Source: Aquilonibacter sp963820185 (GTDB taxonomy: Bacteria; Vulcanimicrobiota; Vulcanimicrobiia; Vulcanimicrobiales; Vulcanimicrobiaceae). From it: a DNA stretch of 64,000 nt. The stretch spans positions 310,001-374,000 of the forward strand of contig CAWFYV010000002.1 in assembly GCA_963820185.1 (NCBI GenBank), written 5' to 3'. Shown piece by piece: positions 8,949 to 18,200 of this stretch. Each line of letters opens with the position of its first letter. The first letter of the stretch is position 1. Position numbers and translations under genes: made by a program. The notes below the pieces were generated by a model that saw nothing but the letters and a program-made list of their open reading frames with translations, had not been told where the DNA came from and searched no databases.

Positions 8949-10279
8949 ATAACTACTACGGCGATTTCGTACGCACGTTCGGAAGCGTGCTTTTCGCCGT
9001 CAGCCTCTTCGTCGTCTGGGGCGTCCTGACACTGATCGGTGTTATCGTCGATCAGGGCAAAGATGCGAGCATCTATTTCGGCAGCTATCCGGCACCAATC
9101 GCGCGCGCAATCCTGCGGCTGAGCTTCGATAACATCTACCACTCGCCGTGGTACATCGGCATCATCGCGTTGATCTTGACCTCGTTAACCGTCTGTACGT
9201 TCAAGCGCGTGATTCCAGCGCGACTCCCACCGCTGCGTCCGGTGAAGATCGACAAGATCCCCCTCCACGCGAGTTTTGAATTGACCGGTGACGAACGTAG
9301 CGTCCGGGAACGCGTCGACGCGTTCTTTCGCACACGTGGGTGGCAACTGCGCAAGCGTGAATTCGGGGGCGAGGAGTGGACCTTCGCCGACAAACACAAC
9401 TGGGCACGGCGCGGCGTACTCGTGGCGCACATCGGCTTCGTCATCATTGCCGCCGGCACTACGCTGTATTGGGCCCGCGGATTTTCCGGTGAGACCCTCG
9501 TCGTGACCGGGCAGTCGGTGGAAATTCCACAAACCAAAGCCATCCTGCGTCTCGACAACTTCGCCTACAAGATCACGCCAGTACTCACCAAGGGCGGCAT
9601 GGTCTATCAGCCGACCGACTACGTGTCACACGTGACCGTGACCGGCAACGACGGCGTGCCCAAGGTGATGACGGTGCGCGTCAATCATCCGATCGACGTC
9701 GATCAGACGCTGTACTATCAAGCGAGCTACGGCTTCGCGATGCGCTTTCGGGTCACGCACAACGGCAAAGACGTGCCCGCGCTCTCGCAGCGAGTCGTGC
9801 TCGAAGGTGAGAACTTCGATATTCCCGGCACGCGTCTGGACGTGAGCTACGACCGCTTCGTGCCGACCGTCGATCACACGAGCGGCATGCCGTCGGCCGA
9901 TCCGCGGGTAAATGATCCCGCGGTGATCATGACGGTCTCGGAGGGCGGTGCGCAAGGCGGGAGCGCGATCGTGCCGCTGCACAGCTGGGTCGATTTGGGC
10001 GGTGGCTGGCGCATCGTGCCGAGCAACTATCTTTTGTATAGCGGTTTTCAGTACCGGTATGACCCGGGCGTGCCGCTGGTTGGGATCGGCGCCCTGGTGC
10101 TCGTCGCGGGACTCATGATCTCATTCTATTTCTTACCGGCGCGGCTGTACGCGCGGATCGATCCCGCGGGCGGCGGCCGCTGCACGGTCGGTATGGCGGC
10201 GACGACCGTCAAAGGCTACGACATGTTCGAAACGCAGTTCCACGGGCTCGTCTCGGAATTTTCGGCGGAGGCATCATGA
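8933..10279 (+). CDS. resB: Cytochrome c biogenesis protein ResB
   Basis: The protein has 448 residues and starts at GTG 8933, 16 nt inside tatC. It has three N-terminal membrane helices (about residues 15-40, 60-85 and 160-185), then a large extracytoplasmic domain and one C-terminal helix, the usual ResB/Ccs1 layout. ResB forms the System II heme-delivery and c-type cytochrome synthase complex with CcsA, which is encoded next. It would supply the cytochrome c domain of the b-c fusion at 13714-15201. A GTG start inside tatC is typical for this compact operon, but a slightly later start is possible. Confidence 0.9.
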   Translation: MVQRLDNYYGDFVRTFGSVLFAVSLFVVWGVLTLIGVIVDQGKDASIYFGSYPAPIARAILRLSFDNIYHSPWYIGIIALILTSLTVCTFKRVIPARLPPLRPVKIDKIPLHASFELTGDERSVRERVDAFFRTRGWQLRKREFGGEEWTFADKHNWARRGVLVAHIGFVIIAAGTTLYWARGFSGETLVVTGQSVEIPQTKAILRLDNFAYKITPVLTKGGMVYQPTDYVSHVTVTGNDGVPKVMTVRVNHPIDVDQTLYYQASYGFAMRFRVTHNGKDVPALSQRVVLEGENFDIPGTRLDVSYDRFVPTVDHTSGMPSADPRVNDPAVIMTVSEGGAQGGSAIVPLHSWVDLGGGWRIVPSNYLLYSGFQYRYDPGVPLVGIGALVLVAGLMISFYFLPARLYARIDPAGGGRCTVGMAATTVKGYDMFETQFHGLVSEFSAEAS

Positions 10280-11211
10280 ACGGACACCTGCAGGCAGACG
10301 AATTGCTGATGATCGTGGCGATCGCGTGCTACATCTTCGGCGCGCTCGCGCTGCTCGTCTATTTCTTCTCGCGCGAAGCATGGTTGCGCAATCTCGGTAT
10401 ACCGCTCGCGATCGTCGGCTGCGCCGCACAATTCACACAACTCTTCGTGCGCTGGGAATTGACCGGCATTTGGCCGCTGCTCAACCTGTACGGCTCGCTC
10501 TCGCTCTTTGCCGCGATGTCGGTGTTGATCTTTATCATCATGGCCTGGCGCTACAACGCCTGGTACGCGGGCGGCTTCGTGCTCGCGCTCGCGGCGATCG
10601 CGCTTGCCTACGGCGTGACGTGGAATGAGGGCACGATGCCCGCGGTCCCATCGCTGCAGTCGTACTGGGCGAAGATTCATGTGCCGATCGTCGTCTCGTC
10701 GTATGCGGCGTTTTTGGTGGCGTTTGTCTTCTCCGTAATCTATTTGATCAAGTATTATGCCGAAGCGCGCGTTGCGAAAAGCGTCGAGACGGTTGAACTT
10801 GCCGGAACCGGGATGACGATGCAGGTTCGCGGCGATACCCCGTCGCTTGCTACAGCCGCAGCTAACGGCAATTCGACGGCAACCTGGCTGCAATCACTAC
10901 CGTCGCTCGCGCAGCTTGATGTGATCGTGTATCGCGCGGTCGCGATCGGTTTGCCGCTGATCACGATCGGCATCATTACCGGTGCGGCATGGGCGAAAGA
11001 AGCCTGGGGCGCCTATTGGCAATGGGATCCGAAGGAAACCGCTGCGCTGGCGACCTGGATCGTGTATCTAGCGTACATGCACTTGCACACGCGCAACAAC
11101 TGGCGAGGTCTTCGCACGAACTGGGTCAGCGTCATCGGCTTTGCCGTCGTGATCTTCACGTATCTCGGCGTCAACATCTGGATCAGCGGCCTGCACAGCT
11201 ACAAGATGTAA
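10276..11211 (+). CDS. ccsA: Cytochrome c biogenesis protein CcsA/ResC
   Basis: The protein has 311 residues and starts at ATG 10276, overlapping the resB stop (ATGA). It is a multispanning membrane protein with the tryptophan-rich heme-handling WWD motif as WGAYWQWDPKE, followed by conserved histidines in LAYMHLHTRNNWRG. It is the heme exporter and lyase half of System II cytochrome c maturation. A hydrophilic insert (about residues 160-210) between helices is somewhat longer than usual. With resB upstream, the pair is complete. Confidence 0.93.
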   Translation: MNGHLQADELLMIVAIACYIFGALALLVYFFSREAWLRNLGIPLAIVGCAAQFTQLFVRWELTGIWPLLNLYGSLSLFAAMSVLIFIIMAWRYNAWYAGGFVLALAAIALAYGVTWNEGTMPAVPSLQSYWAKIHVPIVVSSYAAFLVAFVFSVIYLIKYYAEARVAKSVETVELAGTGMTMQVRGDTPSLATAAANGNSTATWLQSLPSLAQLDVIVYRAVAIGLPLITIGIITGAAWAKEAWGAYWQWDPKETAALATWIVYLAYMHLHTRNNWRGLRTNWVSVIGFAVVIFTYLGVNIWISGLHSYKM

Positions 11212-11216
11212 ATTCG

Positions 11217-11384
11217 ATGCCTGAATTGGCTCGTATTCTCGTCATTTTCGCGCTTGTCTATGCGGTACTAGTGGTATTCCGTATGCGCCGCCGCGGGATC
11301 ATGCGCGACCGCAAATCGCACGCGAAGAAGTTCAAGGCGACGCCCGAAGACATTATCGAAATAAAGTATCCGACAAGCGAGTAG
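11217..11384 (+). CDS. Small single-helix membrane protein, function unknown
   Basis: The protein has 55 residues, ATG to TAG, beginning 5 nt after the ccsA stop. One N-terminal membrane helix (about residues 4-21) is followed by a strongly basic stretch (FRMRRRGIMRDRKSHAKK) and an acidic-ended tail. I do not recognise a family. Position and topology resemble small accessory subunits found after cytochrome c maturation genes, but that is only a positional inference. Frame, tight spacing and clear topology argue that it is real. Confidence 0.6.
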   Translation: MPELARILVIFALVYAVLVVFRMRRRGIMRDRKSHAKKFKATPEDIIEIKYPTSE

Positions 11385-11468
11385 CGGCGCCGCTCCCAGC
11401 CGGTGCCGAAGGCCAGGAGGCAGTCCCTCGACTACGCTGCGCTACGCTCGGGATGACGAGCGGCCCGA

Positions 11469-11495
11469 TGTCACGTTCCAAGCCGAGGCGGCGTC
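11469..11495 (+). promoter_or_regulatory. Predicted ECF41-type promoter of the CMD/sigma pair
   Basis: TGTCACG (11469-11475) and CGTC (11492-11495) are separated by 16 nt and lie about 24 nt before the CMD start. The published ECF41 target motif is TGTCACA in the -35 region and CGTC in the -10 region, so this is a near-perfect match in the place where ECF41 sigma factors are known to act: upstream of the linked CMD-type gene. It predicts autoregulation of the 11519-12948 pair. Confidence 0.7.
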
Positions 11496-11518
11496 CAGGG
11501 AGCGGAGGAGATTCACCG

Positions 11519-12061
11519 ATGCTCAAGTGGTTTTTCCGAAAATGGCTGGACAAGTTCGAACGCGAGTGGGGCTATAACGTCGACTACATGCGCGAGGTGC
11601 TCGACGCGGGTGGCCTCGAGGCGCTCAAGCCGATCATGGCCCTGCAGAAAGTCGCGGCCTACCGCGCTGACTGTCCGCGCGACGCACTCTTTGCCGCATC
11701 TCTGGTAGCGGGTCGCGCGGGCGACTGCGGGCCGTGCCTGCAGCTCGGCGTCAAGATGGCCGAGCGCGCCGGCATGCCCCCCGAGCAGATCGCAGCCGTG
11801 CTCACGCAAGACCGCGACGCAATGTCCGAAGACGTTCGCGTCGCCTACGACTTTGCGCGCGCGGCACTCGCGCGTGACGGCTGGGACATTCCCGCACGTG
11901 AGGCCGTGGTCAAGCGTTTCGGCAAGCGCGCCTTGATTGCGATGTCCTACGGGATCGCGGTTGCGGGATTCTATCCGGCCTTCAAGTATGCACTCGGCGC
12001 CGCACACGCGTGCCAACGCATCCGGGTCGGAACGGCGGAGGTCGTGCCCGCGCCGGTATGA
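11519..12061 (+). CDS. Carboxymuconolactone decarboxylase (CMD)/AhpD-like protein
   Basis: The protein has 180 residues, with ATG 11519 behind GGAGGAG (about 11504-11510). The middle reads AGDCGPCLQLG, a CxxC pair in an AhpD-like helical context. The AhpD histidine after CxxC is absent, so peroxidase-type chemistry is uncertain. Members of this fold include gamma-carboxymuconolactone decarboxylases and thiol peroxidase adaptors. The decisive context is the next gene, an ECF41 sigma factor overlapping this stop by ATGA. ECF41 factors are characteristically encoded beside CMD, oxidoreductase or epimerase genes and control them. Confidence 0.75.
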   Translation: MLKWFFRKWLDKFEREWGYNVDYMREVLDAGGLEALKPIMALQKVAAYRADCPRDALFAASLVAGRAGDCGPCLQLGVKMAERAGMPPEQIAAVLTQDRDAMSEDVRVAYDFARAALARDGWDIPAREAVVKRFGKRALIAMSYGIAVAGFYPAFKYALGAAHACQRIRVGTAEVVPAPV

Positions 12062-12948
12062 TCGAGACGGAAAAACTCTTCGAGCGTGAGCGCGCACCGT
12101 TGGTCCGGCATGCCTATCACATGTTGGGTACGATGACCGACGCCGAAGACGTTGTGCAAGATGCCTTCGTACGCTGGCACCGCGCCACGCGCGACGACGT
12201 GCGCGATCCGCATGCGTTCTTGCGCGCGACCGTGACGCATCTCGCGCTCGATCGGCTGCGCGCGCAGAAGCGTTCGCGCGAGGAGTACGTCGGACCATGG
12301 TTGCCCGAACCGATCATCGTCGACGAGAGGACCGTGCCCGAGCACGTCGTCACGGTCGCCGAAGATGTGTCGTTTGCGTTCTTGCTCGCGCTCGAGCGGC
12401 TCTCCCCGCTCGAGCGCGCGGCATTCTTATTGCATGACGCGCTCGACGTGCCGTTCGCGGAGATTGCAGCGACACTCGAACGCAGCGAAGAAAGTGTACG
12501 CCGGTTAGCGTCGCGCGCGCGCCGCGCGATTCACGAGACCACGCCGCGCCGTATTACCCCGCCCCCCGCGGCCGACGAATTACGCGCGCGATTTACGACC
12601 GCGGTCCTCTCCGGCGATGTGGCCCAGATCACCGCGATTCTCACCGACGACGTCAAGCTGCTCGCGGACGGCGGCGGTAAGAAGCCGGCCGCGATCAATC
12701 CGGTGCTTGGCGCCGATCACGTGGCACGCTTCCTCGACGGCGTTACGCGCAAGGGCGTGAAGGACGCCGAGGTGCGTCCTGCTACGATCAATGGCCTCGT
12801 AGGCTTCCTTTTGGTGGACCGCAGCGGAGCGCTCGACGCCCTTTGGGCGCTTGAAACCCGCGGCGAGAAAATTTCGGCTATCTATGTTACGCGTAACCCC
12901 GAGAAGCTGGAGACGGTCGCCAAGGCGACGGGACTTCCGATCCGTTGA
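12058..12948 (+). CDS. ECF41-group RNA polymerase sigma factor with C-terminal SnoaL-like domain
   Basis: The protein has 296 residues. The sigma-2 region (residues 5-70, HAYHMLGTMTDAEDVVQDAF) and sigma-4 region (about 100-165, LSPLERAAFLLHDAL) are followed by a SnoaL/NTF2-like extension. All three diagnostic ECF41 motifs are present: WLPEP (81-85) in the linker, DGGGK (204-208) in the extension and NPEKL (280-284, usually NPDKL) near the end. In this group the extension both holds and restrains the sigma, replacing a separate anti-sigma factor. The gene is coupled to the CMD-like gene upstream. The stimulus is unknown for the whole group. Confidence 0.93.
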   Translation: MIETEKLFERERAPLVRHAYHMLGTMTDAEDVVQDAFVRWHRATRDDVRDPHAFLRATVTHLALDRLRAQKRSREEYVGPWLPEPIIVDERTVPEHVVTVAEDVSFAFLLALERLSPLERAAFLLHDALDVPFAEIAATLERSEESVRRLASRARRAIHETTPRRITPPPAADELRARFTTAVLSGDVAQITAILTDDVKLLADGGGKKPAAINPVLGADHVARFLDGVTRKGVKDAEVRPATINGLVGFLLVDRSGALDALWALETRGEKISAIYVTRNPEKLETVAKATGLPIR

Positions 12949-12995
12949 CTTTCCCGGTAGCACGGGACTAGAGGGCGGCCGTACAATCCTTGGGA

Positions 12996-13018
12996 AGTGG
13001 GCTAGCGGGCTAGCCACT
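12996..13018 (+). terminator. Hairpin between the sigma gene and the Rieske gene
   Basis: AGTG (12996-12999) pairs with CACT (13015-13018). After one bulged G, GCTAG (13001-13005) pairs with CTAGC (13010-13014) around a 4-nt loop, giving nine base pairs. No clear U-run follows. It could end the CMD/sigma transcript or lie in the leader of the Rieske operon. A TACAAT box at 12982-12987, just upstream, is a possible -10, but I see no convincing -35 for it. Confidence 0.35.
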
Positions 13019-13044
13019 GTTCTGCGCTTTCCGGAGTGTGTACG

Positions 13045-13695
13045 TTGTCCAGTAAGATTTATAGCGCCTACGACGATCCTGGGACCGCCGACGAGATCAC
13101 CCGTCGCGGATTCATGGCGAAGGCCACACTTGCAATCGGCGGCATCGTCGGGTTGGGGCTCGCGATTCCGATCGTCGGCTCGCTCATTCCCGAAGACAGC
13201 GGCAGCAAAGGTACGTGGGCGCCGCTTAGCGCCGACGAATTCAAATCGCTGCAGAGCGCGACGAACAAACCGGTCAAGCTCGAGTTCCAACTCAAGGCGA
13301 AGGACTCGTATCTGCCCGAGCAATCGTCGGGCGAGTACGTGTGGGGCATCAAGACCGATAAACAAAAGTTCGACTCGGCGCGCACGGATCTCCCCAAGGC
13401 CGGCGCGCTCCCATACTTTGACGGCAAGTATGACATCGTCAACATGAACTTCGTGATCCTGAGCCCGATCTGTCCGCACTTGGGCTGCCGTCCGGTATGG
13501 CACGATGACGTAAATAGATTTCAGTGCCCGTGCCACGGCTCGCAGTTCGCTTTCAGTGGTGAGCACCTCGCCGGTCCCGCCCCGCGCGGCATGGATCCGC
13601 TCCCGCTCAAGGAGCAGAGCGGCCTCGCCAACATCATGTGGATCCGCTATGAATCGGGCGTGCCCGACCGCGTGATCATCTCGTACACCTCGTAA
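13045..13695 (+). CDS. Rieske iron-sulfur protein of a cytochrome b complex
   Basis: Numbered from TTG 13045 (216 residues), chosen because GGAG (13033-13036) then sits 8 nt upstream; GTG 13036 in frame would overlap that site. A twin-arginine-like anchor, TRRGFMAKATLAIGGIVGLG, is near the N terminus. The Rieske cluster ligands are present: C143 and H145 in CPHLGC and C161 and H164 in CPCHGS, with C148 and C163 as the disulfide pair. It takes electrons from quinol at the Qo site and passes them to cytochrome c. The cytochrome b-c fusion follows 18 nt downstream. Confidence 0.92.
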   Translation: MSSKIYSAYDDPGTADEITRRGFMAKATLAIGGIVGLGLAIPIVGSLIPEDSGSKGTWAPLSADEFKSLQSATNKPVKLEFQLKAKDSYLPEQSSGEYVWGIKTDKQKFDSARTDLPKAGALPYFDGKYDIVNMNFVILSPICPHLGCRPVWHDDVNRFQCPCHGSQFAFSGEHLAGPAPRGMDPLPLKEQSGLANIMWIRYESGVPDRVIISYTS

Positions 13696-13713
13696 GGAAG
13701 GATTCACAAAGCG

Positions 13714-15201
13714 ATGCTCAACTGGATCGAGTCGCGCACCGGCTTCGTTTCGCTCACGAAGGAATTTCTGACGGAAGACGTTCCGGGTGGCGCAAGCTAT
13801 TGGTACGTCTTCGGCAGCGCTACGCTGTTCGCGATGATCCTGCAGATCACGACCGGCATTTTCCTCACGTTCTTCTACGCCCCGTCCGCCGCCACGGCAT
13901 GGGAATCGACGCGCGCGATCTACTTGAATCCGTGGACGCACGCCCTGCTCTCAATTCACTACTGGGGCTCATCGGCGATGATCGCGCTCGTGTTCTTGCA
14001 TCTCATGCAAGTGCTGGTCTGGGGCGCGTATAAATCGCCGCGCGAACTGCAGTGGATCGTCGGCGTGTTGCTGCTACTGGTCACGCTCGTCCTCGGCCTC
14101 ACCGGCTATTTGCTGCCGTGGGATATGGACGCGTACTTCGCCTCGCAAGTCTCGTTGAACATCGCCGGCCTTCCGCCGGGCGGCGAGATTTTGCAACTGG
14201 TCGCACAAGGCGGCCCCGTGATGGGCACCGACACGATCAATCGCTTTTTCGGTCTGCACGTGTGGTTGATGCCGGCGGCGCTGGTTGCACTGGTCGCCGC
14301 GCATCTCGCGATCTTCCGTCACAACGGCTCGGCCGGTCCGGTCGTCGATGATCCGCGCAAGTTGAAGCCTGGACGCTTCTGGCCGGATCAGATGTTCATG
14401 GACGGCGCGGCGTCGTTCTTCGTCTTCATCATCATCCTGGCGCTGGCGATCTTCGCCCCGCCCTACCTCGACGCGAAGGCCGACCCGACGAACGCGGCGT
14501 TCACGCCGTATCCGGCATGGTACTTCCTCTTCCTCTTCGGAATGCTGAACTTTGTACCGTGGCTCTTCAGCCAGATTCCGTTCCTTGCGTCGCAAGCCAA
14601 CACACCCTGGGTTGAGATGCTCGCGGCGATCGTTATCCCGACGATCGCGTTGATCGTCATCTTCCTGTTACCGTGGCTCGATCGCAGCACGACGCGTTCG
14701 TTTGCGTCGCGCGGGAAGATCCTGTGGCCGACGTTCTTTATCATCGTGACGATCGTCGCATTGTCGATCTACGCACAGGTGGGCATTCAAGCAAAAGAGG
14801 CCGCGGGACCGCCCTCGCTTCCCCAAGCGCAGGTGCTCGCAGCACCGGCCGAAGCGGCGACGACCAGCGGCGGCGCACCAGCAAATCCCGCGCTCGCTGC
14901 GGGCGCCAAGGTCTTTGCGGCTAACTGCTCGGGCTGTCACGGCGCAAATGGTCAGGGCTCGGCCGGCGTTGCGCCGCCGCTGGTGAACAATCCGTTTGTC
15001 ACCGGCGATCCAAAAGCGGTGATCAAGGTTGTCGCCGACGGTCTCAAGGGCGAGACGATCATGGGACAAACGTACGGCGCAGCGATGCCGCCATGGAAAG
15101 GTCAGCTTTCGAAGTCGGATCTGGCCGCGGTGATCACTTACATTCGTGGTGGACTGGGCAGCAATAGCGCCTCCGCGGTATCAGCCTCGCAAATTAAGTA
15201 A
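13714..15201 (+). CDS. Cytochrome b fused to a C-terminal cytochrome c domain
   Basis: The protein has 495 residues. It has the full set of cytochrome b helices: heme-ligand histidine pairs spaced H-x13-H (SIHYWGSSAMIALVFLHL) and H-x14-H (LHVWL...AAHL). The 14-residue second spacing is the b6f/Firmicutes style. A subunit IV-like region follows, then a linker rich in Ala, Pro and Gln and a cytochrome c domain with CSGCH at 405-409 and a late AAMPPW methionine. The Qo loop reads PAWY (267-270) where PEWY or PDWY is usual. With the Rieske protein it forms a quinol:cytochrome c oxidoreductase. Its end overlaps the convergent RND gene by 64 bp. Confidence 0.93.
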   Translation: MLNWIESRTGFVSLTKEFLTEDVPGGASYWYVFGSATLFAMILQITTGIFLTFFYAPSAATAWESTRAIYLNPWTHALLSIHYWGSSAMIALVFLHLMQVLVWGAYKSPRELQWIVGVLLLLVTLVLGLTGYLLPWDMDAYFASQVSLNIAGLPPGGEILQLVAQGGPVMGTDTINRFFGLHVWLMPAALVALVAAHLAIFRHNGSAGPVVDDPRKLKPGRFWPDQMFMDGAASFFVFIIILALAIFAPPYLDAKADPTNAAFTPYPAWYFLFLFGMLNFVPWLFSQIPFLASQANTPWVEMLAAIVIPTIALIVIFLLPWLDRSTTRSFASRGKILWPTFFIIVTIVALSIYAQVGIQAKEAAGPPSLPQAQVLAAPAEAATTSGGAPANPALAAGAKVFAANCSGCHGANGQGSAGVAPPLVNNPFVTGDPKAVIKVVADGLKGETIMGQTYGAAMPPWKGQLSKSDLAAVITYIRGGLGSNSASAVSASQIK

Positions 15202-18200
15202 CCGGTGCGGTCGCGCACGCCGCGCAGCAGCCCATACACGACGGGCAGCACGACGAGCGTGAGCACGAGCGAGCTCAATAACCCACCGATCACGACGGTG
15301 CCGAGTGCCTTTCGGTACTCGGCGCCGGCCGAATCCCCGAGCGCGAGCGGCAGCATGCCGAAGATCATCGCGCAGGTCGTCATCACGATCGGACGGAACC
15401 GGCGCTGCGCCGCCTGCGCCGCCGCCTCAAATGCTGTCGCACCTTCGCGTATTGCTCGCTCCGCAAAATCGACGAGCAGGATACCGTTCTTTGCCACCAA
15501 CCCAACCAACATCACGGTCCCGAGCATCGAGTAGAGATTCAGGCTCTGCGAGCGCACGAGGAAGAGCAAGCCGAACGCGCCGACGGTTGCAAATGGCACC
15601 GTGAGCATGACGACCAGCGGCACGCGATAGCTGCGATAGAGCACGGCAAGGATCGCATAGACCAGCAGCATCGAGAGCCCAAGCGTCTCGAGAATTGCGA
15701 GCATCGTCTGCGCGAGTTGTTCTAAATCGCCGCGCGGTTCGATGCGCGTGCCTGGTGGGAGCACCGATGCGACCTTGCGCGCAATCGGTGCAACCGCCGT
15801 GCCTACGGCAATGCCGTCGCGCGGATTGGCACTCACCGTCACGATCGCGGCGCGGTCCTCGCGCTCGAGCACCAGCGGCTGGTTTGACGTCTGCGTATCG
15901 AGCAACGCGCGTAGCGGTACCAGCATGCCCGATGCCGCGCGCACGTCGATAGCGGCAAGCGCATCGCGATCGCCGTCGCGCAACGCGTCGTCGCGCACGA
16001 GCACATCAACCAGCCCATCCGGCGTGCGCGTGCGCGTGGCGAGTTCGCCCCCGGTTGCGATGCGCGCCGTTTGCGCGGCGTCATCGGCTGCAACGCCGAG
16101 CTGGCGCGCGCGTTGGCCATCCACGCGGAACTCGACGTGCGGCGCGACGCCCACGTCGCTGCGTCGCACGTCGGCAACCAACGGATCCGCGTCGAGCAAC
16201 GCCGCGACGTTGCTCGCTGCCAGCGGCAGCTGCGCAGGATCGCCGGCGATGCGATACGCGATCGGCGCTGTGCCACCCATGCCGCGTCCCGCGCGTTCGA
16301 TCGCAACACCGGGCACGGCACCTTCAAGCCCGCGCGCAACCGCTTCAACACCCGCACCGTCGGATGCGGGGTTAGCAAGCTCGAGTGTCACCTCTGCGAG
16401 GTTGCTCGCAAAGACGTCCTGTGTGCCATCGAATGCGAGCCCCGACGTGGTCATCACATCGCGCACGCGCGCGTCGTCGAGCAACCGATTGGCGAAACGC
16501 CGTGCGTCGGCGTCGGTGCGTTCAAGCGACATGCCCGAGGGCTCGCGCAGCGTTAACGTCAGTGTCCCGCGATCGGTCGGTGGCGAAAACTCGGTGGGTA
16601 CCAGGCCGAAGACGAGCGGCGCGAACGCCAGCACGCAGATCGCGAACGCCGCGACGAGCACTACGCCGCGATGTCGCCACACAAAGGGCAACAGACGCTC
16701 GGCGTAGCCACGTTCGAGGGCCTGCTCGCCGCGGGCAAAACCGTCGAGCACCGCGTGGTATCCTCGTGCAATCGCCACCGCTACCGGCGTACGCAACGTC
16801 CACGGGAGGCGACGCTCTTGGCGCTGCAGACCGGCCCAACGTGCACAAAGCAGCGGCGTCAGCGTGAACGAGACGAGCAACGAGAACGCGGTTGAGATCA
16901 CCACGACCGCGGCGAATTGGCGCATGAACTCGCCCACGACTCCCCCGATCAGCGCGATCGGTGCAAAGACGACGACGTCGACGAGCGTGATTGCAATCGC
17001 CGCCGGACCGAGCTCGCCGCGACCGGCAAGCGCCGCTTCGTCGCCTTGCAAGCCGCGCGCGCGAGCACGCGCGATTGCCTCGATGATGACGATCGAATCG
17101 TCGACCAGGATACCGATCGTGATCGAGAGTCCCATGAGCGAGAGCACGTTGATCGAGAACCCGAGCGCCCACATGACGATGCAGCACGCAAGGAGCGAGG
17201 CCGGGATGGCAAGCGCCGCAACAACGGCGTTGCGCCATGCGTGCAGAAACAGCAGCATGGTCAGCGCGGTCAGCGCAATGCCCTCGAAGAGCGTACGTTC
17301 CACTCCGGCAATCGCCGCATTCGCGAACGCAGCGTCGCTGTGGACTTCAACGATGCGTACGAGCGGATCGCGCGCGCGCAACGCCGCGCTTACCTTGCGA
17401 ACCGCCGCGATCGTGCGCATCGCGTCGGCTCCTGCCGCGCGGGTGACGAGCAAGATGACCGCATCGTCGCCGTCATAGCTCGCGATCGTCGTTGGGTCGT
17501 AGAATCCATCGGTGATGCGCGCGAGATTGCCGGCATCCAGCGTACTTGCGGCGCCGAGCGCAACCGGAATCCTCGCAAGCTCTTGCGCCGACGTCGCATC
17601 CGCACGCACGCCAACGCTCGACTGCGTAGCGCCGGCGCGTTCGAATCCGCCTGGAAAGACATCGCTCGCGCTCGTCATTGCGCGCAGTAAATCCAGATCG
17701 GTACCACCCAGTGCGGCCAGCGCGCCGCGCTGCGGCGCGACGATGAACGCGCGCTGCCATTCGCCGCCGACGCGCACGACACCGACGCCCGGTGCCGCGC
17801 GCAGGGCCGGGAGGATTTCACGATCGAGCAGCGCCGAGATCTTTGCGCGATCGTAGAGCGCCGACGAAACGGCGAACTCGATCACCGGAATTTGCGTGGG
17901 ATCGTCGCGCACGACGATCGGCGGCAAGAGATCCGCCGGCATATTTGCCCGCGCGCCGTCGACAGCTTGCTGCACGTCGCTCTGCGCTTCGCGCACGTCG
18001 ACGCCAAAGCGGAACTGCGCGACGACCTGCGCGAAGCCGTTCTGCGACGAGGCGGTCACGCGCTCGATGTTGGGCACAGCGTCGAGCGCGTCTTCAATCG
18101 GCTTGACGACGAGCTGCTCCATTTCACGCGGGGCCGCACCCGGGTACGTCGCGGTAACCGCGATGCTCGGGATCTCGACATTCGGGAGGAGCCCGCGACC

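Noticed and set aside
12580..13941. 453-residue open frame on the minus strand
   Set aside because: It spans the sigma factor end, the Rieske gene and the cytochrome b start on the opposite strand, all of which are clearly real; low-complexity Arg/Asp-rich translation.
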